DNA from: Corticium candelabrum
Lineage: Eukaryota; Porifera; Homoscleromorpha; Homosclerophorida; Plakinidae
DNA length: 64,000 nt
Direction: 5' to 3'
Assembly (NCBI RefSeq): GCF_963422355.1
Contig: NC_085100.1
Coordinates: 5,478,568 to 5,542,567, forward strand
The first letter of the stretch is position 1. Each line of letters opens with the position of its first letter. This document shows positions 58,601 through 64,000 of this stretch, in pieces. Position numbers and translations under genes: made by a program. The notes beneath the pieces are model-generated. The model did not search any database and was not told the DNA's origin. It worked only from the letters and a program-made list of their open reading frames with translations.

Positions 58601-61600
58601 CGATAACCAGCTGTGGTTAAGTGAACCTTGAATAAATGACACCTGACTGTATGTGGATTACAACATACCACTGTGGTTTATAGAAATGCATGGCATTGCT
58701 ACTATGACCCTAAAATTAATGTCATGTTCCATCATGTCTGGACTAGTAATATTGGAGTTTACTGTGTTTGGTGTTGTATTCTTCAACTAGAGCGGTGTGT
58801 AAGTTTGTGGATTTGGCTCATTCAATGAAAATTCCTCTCTAAATTGTAACCAATGCTTACTGTTACAAACTGTGAACTTGTCAGTTCAGGGAATAGAACA
58901 ATACTGTAGTTGGTCACAAACCATGAACCTCAGCCTTGGGTGTGTTTTTGAGTAACTGTAGTTTAGAGTCAACAGTAAACTGCACCAAAAAATTTTGTAG
59001 GTCAATTAGGTGCATTTATTTATATAAGATATTAAACATTTAGCTTCCAATGAAAACATTCTCAGATTTGTAGTAACACCTATTCTCTTTTCTTGTTACA
59101 GCACAGGGCTACTTCAATATGTTAGAATCTCGAACAATTTTGCTTTGCTTGTGTTTGTGTAGCTAAGTAAAGTTTGTCATAGTGACCTGCTGACCATATA
59201 CAATATCTAATATGATCGAGTTGCTATAAACATGGCACTTGCAGATAGGGTATTCAGTTGGTGTTTGCTAAGCTACTGGCACTTTGCTCCATGTGGGGTA
59301 TTTGTACATCCTCTTCTTCGTCACTGTTTATTCTGCTGGTTCTTCATGCTCTCTTACACAAGCACGAAGTATGTATGATGTTCTGTGCGTTTTCTGCTAC
59401 TGTATAATGTGTTCTTCTTGGTGTTTTAAATTTTGGTATTTCAGAAGCAGATACCTTTGGTGTAACCGGTAAGAAGAGGCACAAGTTTGGTGTGGCAGAA
59501 GTAGAAGAGACTTTGGGCGTTGCGTGAGCTCTAGTACAGTGTCCCGCTTGCCCACTACATATGGTGTCATGAACATAGTGCACCTTAGCTCTTGCATTTG
59601 TGAGTCAAACTCGTTTCTTCAAGCAAGCAGCTCTCATCAATACGCACAAAATTTGAGGAGTTTGTGAAGTATCCAGGTTACTTCCATTCTTTTGGCGCTT
59701 TCTACACATGGGAGTACAGTACTTTGAAAATTTTAGGTGTTATTTTAATTTAGGGAAAGAAATTCATACCAAATTTACCCAAAAAATATAATAAGGGGCG
59801 ATCATATTTAAAGACGTTTTACAAAAAAACGAAAACTTTTCATTTGGGGAGTGCGGGTAAATGACCGTTTTGTTCTTTAAACCGGAAGTAAAAATGGCGT
59901 TATAGGCAACTTGACAGGTGCTTTGCGAGTACTCCTTATACAATGACCGGTTGGAGAAACGATAATTGACTGCAGACGAGACCTTGACATGTACGTCTTA
60001 TTTGCAATAACTACGGACAGCCCCTAACACTGAAAATAACATGTTATACAGTATTCTACAGTGCTTGAGTTGGACATCACCATAATGCCTCACCTTTACC
60101 TAGTCTCTGCAATTGTGCTGGGTGTGGCAGTTAGGCTTATTCGTAGGAGTATTATTTCATAACTTCACTGATTGGAACGGACGTTGTCTGCATGTCCTTT
60201 CTTTAGTTGGACAATATCCAATGCTCAAATATTGTTATATTCTGCCCTGTAATAGCGTATGGTTGAAGCACTACGTGTAGTAGGCTGTTGTCTATTTGTG
60301 GGTTGTAGGATCAATTAATTGTCTTGATCAAGTTTATGCAGTACTAGCTAGAAAATGATGTTGTAGGTAGAGCTGGCCAATAGAATTGCCATGTTGGCAA
60401 CCAAATGGTTTCTACCTCTGGCCAATGGCTTAGTCAATTAACATTTGAAATCGAAAAATTGAAATAACAGTGAAATTAATGTGACTGTATGTAATTGACA
60501 GTGGTATATAAAATCATTGCTGTAGTTGCTTCGTGCTCATTACCATACCTTGCCATTTTAAGACTGATTTCATTGTCATACTCTCTATGTGGTCCCCCTT
60601 TTTCTGCATTGGTTACTCTAAAATGGTATTGATGATGACAGCATTTGGACTTTGAAATGTCTTTGCATACACATCTGATGAACACTTGTTAGAATTGGGG
60701 AGTCCAGGCACTTTGAAAGTGTTGTACTTACCATTCAGCTGCAAATTTGCTTTTGACCACTCACATGTACACGCACATGCACACACACACGCGCGCGCGC
60801 GCATGTGTGTGTGCACATGCATGTGGGTAGCATCTGTAGCTCAATTTGTGAGAGTGCACTTGGAGAAGGGAAACATCCAGGACCTTGGATCGCATTTTCA
60901 AGTTTGGAATGGGCACAGGCGTAATCCCTTAGGCAAGGAACTCACTTGCAATTGCCTCTCTTGACTCAGGAGTATAAATAAGTACCAAGTCATTTACTGG
61001 GGTGGACAGTATCTCTGGCTGGGCAGTAACACCATGCAGCAACATCATGCATCAAACGGGTACGTGTGGGCCTTGGTGTACAGTCCCAGGTCTGCGCCAT
61101 AGTCAGTGCCCCTGGATGACTCTGCCAAATTTCAGGTGGATTGTCAGTACTGGCCCTAAGCCTCCACGTAACGCATGAAGGCCCTGTCTCTAGAGGTAGA
61201 CGGAACCATCTTCAAACTGACCTTTATGGTCAACGTCGAATAACCTGAAGGGCTTAACATTTGTGTGTGTATTGTGTGGAACAGCCGTACAGAGGTGAAA
61301 TCATGCTTCTAAAGCACAAGAGAACTTTGGTTTCCTATCACATGTTTAGAAATGCTGCTTTACAGAAGTTAGAGTAGCAGTAAGCATCGCAATCTAAACT
61401 GCTCGTTTACCTAAGCAAAATATTACCTAATGAAATACTCAAAATTACAAGGCAAAGTTGTGAATTACAATTTTTTATTTACTGTAATTGAACTTAGAGA
61501 GAGAATGTTGAATACCAGTAGCTGAATTTCTGTGGTGGATGAGTATGTGATTTATGTGGCTATACTATAATGAAAACTGTTTGTCTTAGAACATGTTGCA

Positions 61601-63191
61601 TCCTAAGCTATTTCCTTGTTTTACTAAAATTATTGTGAGCAAGAAAGAAAAAACAGAACATGTGAGAAGTCTGTGGGGTTTGCCTTGTTAGAAACTTTAA
61701 AATAGACTTTGGGTGTAGTGAGTGCATGGTTCTGAACAAGAACATGCATAAATAGCACTTGACAATCAGTTGAAACTGAATGCTTATGAACATGGATTGC
61801 TAATGCGAGCTTAGTGCACAGATGATATGGTGGAGTTTTTCATTGCTGACATTTTTGTGTTTAGGTATTCCGTATTGCACATTGTGGCATCGGCCGAACG
61901 GGGCACTACTGAAATTCTGAAATGTCTTGAACGAGCTGGTGCCAGGCCTGAGCTAACACATGATGGTTGGACTGTTGGCTTTCTTGCTGCTACAGCTGGC
62001 CACGAGTCGATGGTGGAATACATTGTGCACAAACCAGAAACACCAATTAGGGAAAGAGCTGAAATTCTTGAACTGTGTGGCTCTGTGTTGTTTGACAAGA
62101 GTAATTTAGTCTCATCGGCTATGCAGATGTGGCAGCGAGCCATGGCAATTCGCTGTGAGCACAATCTTCTACTTACTTTGGATCAAGTTCTTGCTCCAAT
62201 GAAGGCATATGATTACAAGCAAGAGGCACTGACACCCAGTGATCTTGTAGCACTGCAGAGCGACCGACATTCTCTTGAAATGCACTCCCTACTTGCTCGT
62301 GAAAGAATCATTGGAGAGAGGCGCTCTACTGCCTTTTACATTCGCCGCCGTGGTTTACGTTATAGTTCAGCTCGTTGCTATGAGTGGACTATGAATCTGT
62401 GGCTTCATGCTTTGGAGATGCACAAAAGAATTGTGAAACCTGGTGATCCGGATTTGAGGGCAATACTTCTCAACTGCACAAATACTTTTAAAGATATGAT
62501 TGCACACAAGTACCATCCCAGTATGAAGGTCTTTTTTAAATGGGGTTTGGATGATGTCATCCAGTCTCAACCTGAAACTGAGCATCGATCAAAAATGATG
62601 TCAATATTGCTAAATTTCTTGGGTGTGTGGTTAGACACTGATTGTAATGAGCTGGGTAGTGAATGGTGTGAGAGGGCAGCTCTCATAAAGCGTCTTGTAG
62701 AGGCCGACATTAGAGATAGGCAAGGCCATTCATTTCTTCACCTGGCATGCAGTAACACAACGGCTGAGGGCAACTACTATAAACTGTGTGAATTCCCTAA
62801 TCTCGGTGTAGTTTCATCTCTTCTGCAATGTGGAGCTGATCCAAATGTGATCAACTTATCAAAGGAAACTCCGTTGCACTGTTTTGCTAAGTCATTGCAA
62901 TTTTCTGGTACCCTGGAAAACACAGTTGACTGTATCTTGAGTCAACTAGTCTCATTTGGAGCTATGACAAGCTGCAGAGACAAGGAGAAGCGCACTGCTC
63001 TTTCTGTTCTTCTAGACAGTGAAGGAGATGTTGGAAACTTGGTGTCATCACACATAGTGGTTGCATTTAGAAGTATTTCTCATCAAGCACTTTGCCTTCA
63101 ATCTTTGGCAGCATCTGCAATTGTAGATTATGGTATTAGTTATGAATTTGTTCTACCTGTTGGTTTGAAGCAATATGTTGACTTGCACTAA
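52129..63191 (+). CDS. FEM1: FEM-1 family CUL2 substrate receptor
   Basis: Ankyrin-repeat substrate receptor of CUL2 ubiquitin ligases, recognising C-terminal degrons. Two exons, 52129-52715 and 61865-63191, join in phase (2 nt + 1 nt) and give 637 aa; human FEM1B has 627. The N-terminal ankyrin block has PLWTAATAGHLPVVQFLVEA, STPLRGACFDGHLEVVRYLL and GQTPLMVAAGRGHLPLVKFL. The TPR-like middle part contains AMQMWQRAMAIR, LLARERIIGE and LWLHALEMHKR. C-terminal ankyrin repeats (SSLLQCGADPNVINLSKETP) are followed by a VHL-box-like LCLQSLAASAI and a terminal KQYVDLH, like the family ending. Which FEM1 paralogue it is cannot be settled. The 9.1 kb intron carries several repeats and possibly a nested gene. 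Confidence 0.92.
52827..53038. repeat. Long imperfect palindrome (foldback or MITE)
   Basis: The left arm (CTTGAAGAAATAGGGGTCAA, then TTTCGCAGACAAGTA and CCAACCTCCCACAATTAATC) is mirrored by the right arm, which on the other strand reads GTGCTTAAAGGAACAGGGGT, TTTTGCAGACAAGTA and CCAATCTCCCGCAATTAAAT. The arms are about 80-100 bp with a centre near 52940. In the FEM1 intron. Confidence 0.7.
53039..54584. other. FEM1 intron, mostly without recognised content
   Basis: A short open stretch at 54188-54372 is open on both strands and abuts a good GTAAGT donor read on the minus strand. I cannot attach it to a gene. Confidence 0.35.
54585..54740 (+). mobile_element. tRNA-derived SINE, diverged copy
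   Basis: Shares with the 23.9 kb copies an A-box-like head, CATCCAGGAACTTGCAGGGT-type B-box area, and the core CAAGAAACTCATACACAATT followed by ACCTCTCTCGACTCAGGAGT. Confidence 0.6.
55588..55659. repeat. (TG)n microsatellite
   Basis: About 70 bp of uninterrupted GT. Cys-Val frames over it are artefacts. Confidence 0.97.
56172..56485 (+). CDS. Possible nested gene: three phase-matched exons
   Basis: Inside the FEM1 intron, three segments have AG/GT borders and compatible phases: 56172-56241, 56284-56342 (donor GTAAGT) and 56404-56485 (stop TAA). Together they encode a C-terminus of about 70 residues: FSRQSESSVGRVTYECKAPT, VLAAPGTAEAEAFTLNEDRE, then LNHKLHAGEYWALLFSKFQY. Tiny introns of 42 and 61 bp differ from the host intron. 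I do not recognise the family and found no convincing 5' exons. It could also be an alternative terminal module of FEM1. Confidence 0.4.
56521..56716 (+). pseudogene. hAT-like zinc finger fragment
   Basis: An open frame with KLRIRWPNEFPWLHYDRDNV resembles the WxxEFPWLxYD start of the TTF-type zinc finger in hAT transposases. The Cys pair that should follow is lost (HNMHVWRAF), and it ends at a stop. A relic; low certainty. Confidence 0.35.
56860..57700 (-). mobile_element. LINE 3' end (Jockey/L2-like RT C-terminus)
   Basis: Minus-strand frames end like a LINE RT: LPDLDYCSTSWSNDSAGVQM near 57470, then KARHHTRLSNSGIIMGHPRT, ISLQGSETL and a Phe/Leu-rich end (57029-57301). It closes with a (CAT)n tail (56864-56882), a common microsatellite end of LINE insertions. 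5' truncated and full of stops. Confidence 0.6.
58288..58649. mobile_element. pogo/Tigger-like MITE
   Basis: Flanked by TA (58286-58287 and 58650-58651). The left end is CAGTCGCGTGTTACTCATCC; the right end on the other strand is CAGTCAGGTGTCATTTATTC. 362 bp, no coding. The inner part has TCATATCATC repeats near 58525-58575. Sister of the copy at 51262. Confidence 0.75.
58650..60829. other. FEM1 intron without recognised content
   Basis: AT-rich, no coding signal. A CA/CG-rich short microsatellite occurs at about 60778-60816. Confidence 0.45.
60830..60985 (+). mobile_element. tRNA-derived SINE, diverged copy
   Basis: TAGCTCAATTTGTGAGAGTG head, AACATCCAGGACCTTGGATC, and the core GGCAAGGAACTCACTTGCAA with TTGCCTCTCTTGACTCAGGA match the 23.9 kb and 54.6 kb copies. 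Confidence 0.65.
60986..61864. other. FEM1 intron, 3' part
   Basis: No coding signal except the splice acceptor TTTAG before 61865. Confidence 0.5.
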
Positions 63192-63864
63192 TAGTATTGA
63201 TTATTGGTTTTCAATTTTGTATGAGGGTGATGTATCAGTGTTCATGGTGAATGTATTTCTCTTTACATGTTCGTGCTTTTCGGCGGTTGTTGAAGTGCGT
63301 GTATAGCTACTCTCTGTTCGCGTTCACTGTGAATCTGGAACTATGTAATGAAGCACCTGTGTTGGTTTAGAAACACTTAACTAATTGCCTGTGACCTATG
63401 ACATCAATAGCTTGTTTACTGTGACTCCGGATTTACTGTTACTGACACAGGTGCTTTACTGTGACTTACAATACCTGCAAAACACGAGGACAAAGAAAAA
63501 GAATTTCTAGAAAAAAGACGGGATGCAGGAAAGACATCATGGAGAGCTCTAGTATCACAAATGAGATAGATGACGACTACGAAGTGACGGAAGTTGATAG
63601 TGATGTCGCATTGACCAGCCAAGCCCAAACGAACACGACAAAGCGTTGCTGAACGCACGAAGCTTTGCACTAGAGTAATTAATAGTAATAAAGTAATTGA
63701 CATGGCATCTGCTTACGTGACAACTTATCTGGAAATCATATCGTAACCATAACGTTCTAATAGACTAATGGTCTTTGATATGCAAAACCTTATCCTCCCT
63801 GGGAGTGTCTTAGTTTCATGCTATGTTTAGCGTCTACAAGAAATCCGGGCTCTTGCGCTTTCGA
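63192..63864. other. FEM1 3' flank
   Basis: A 63-codon frame at 63461-63652 (Lys/Arg-rich then acidic) is unrecognised and probably random. An AATAAAG at about 63686 could serve as a poly(A) signal. Confidence 0.4.
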
Positions 63865-63960
63865 ATGATGCCAAGATCGTCGCGTACCGACGAAGGACAC
63901 AGGAGTTATAGCGGTACAGAGAGTAGATTACAGGAGGACCAGCCTCTACTCGCGCCCATT
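63865..63960 (+). CDS. Possible first exon of a membrane-protein gene leaving the window
   Basis: ATG at 63865 opens 32 codons (MMPRSSRTDEGHRSYSGTES...) ending in LQEDQPLLAPI, directly followed by a possible donor GTATAA. EDQPLL fits the acidic dileucine signal found in N-terminal tails of lysosomal transporters. If not spliced, the frame stops at 63964. No downstream exon can be checked. Confidence 0.3.
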
Positions 63961-64000
63961 GTATAACATCAAACTACGTCCAGAGCAAAGACGTAGAGGT

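Noticed and set aside
1..64000. CRISPR arrays, operons or prokaryotic promoters
   Set aside because: The genes are intron-split animal genes; direct repeats present are transposon copies or microsatellites, not regularly spaced arrays.

Overview
This is a 64 kb piece of an animal nuclear genome. Its genes are split by spliceosomal introns, and mobile elements and microsatellites fill most of the space between and inside them. The gene set (NKCC-type SLC12 transporter, PIGO, FEM1, BAG-domain co-chaperone, an M6PR-like MRH receptor, COX5A, an intron-containing tRNA-Ile(UAU)) is metazoan. The transposon community (pogo, hAT, Helitron, RTE and L1/Tx1 LINEs, Gmr1-like Ty3 elements) is typical of aquatic invertebrates. 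A sponge or another early-branching animal is my best guess, but the species is inference.

Layout. 1-20.8 kb: a minus-strand Na-K-Cl cotransporter gene (NKCC/SLC12A1-3 type). Nine exons are visible; the 3' end lies beyond the left edge. Its introns hold a pogo-like MITE, a nearly intact hAT transposon, a Gmr1-like LTR element, a zinc-domain transposon-gene fragment and an RTE LINE relic. 20.9-21.5 kb: a Helitron relic directly upstream of the transporter start. 23.0-23.5 kb: COX5A (minus). 23.9-29.2 kb: tandem tRNA-derived SINEs followed by a broken L1/Tx1 LINE. 30.2-31.8 kb: a seven-exon MRH-domain sorting receptor (plus). 32.4-34.0 kb: a Ty3 relic (minus). 34.3-42.7 kb: complete six-exon PIGO (plus). 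43.0-44.2 kb: a BAG-domain gene (minus), with a perfect four-unit heat-shock element and a TATA box upstream. 45.4-51.1 kb: an unrecognised plus-strand ORF interrupted by a 4.8 kb Ty3 LTR element. 51.85 kb: tRNA-Ile(UAU). 52.1-63.2 kb: FEM1 in two exons around a 9.1 kb intron. That intron carries a long palindrome, SINE copies, a pogo-like MITE, a LINE 3' end and three phase-matched exons of a possible nested gene. 63.9 kb: a possible first exon of a gene leaving the window.

The host genes are housekeeping or trafficking genes and do not form one pathway. PIGO acts in GPI-anchor assembly in the ER, the MRH receptor in Golgi/endosome sorting, FEM1 in CUL2 ubiquitin ligases, BAG in Hsp70 regulation, COX5A in respiration and SLC12 in ion transport. 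The most notable observations are the heat-shock promoter of the BAG gene, the SPAK/OSR1 docking motif at the SLC12 N-terminus, the integrase-before-RT order of one LTR element, a four-copy SINE family, and the nested exons in the FEM1 intron. I saw no clearly undescribed biological system; the nested exons and the disrupted ORF are the best places to look for something new.
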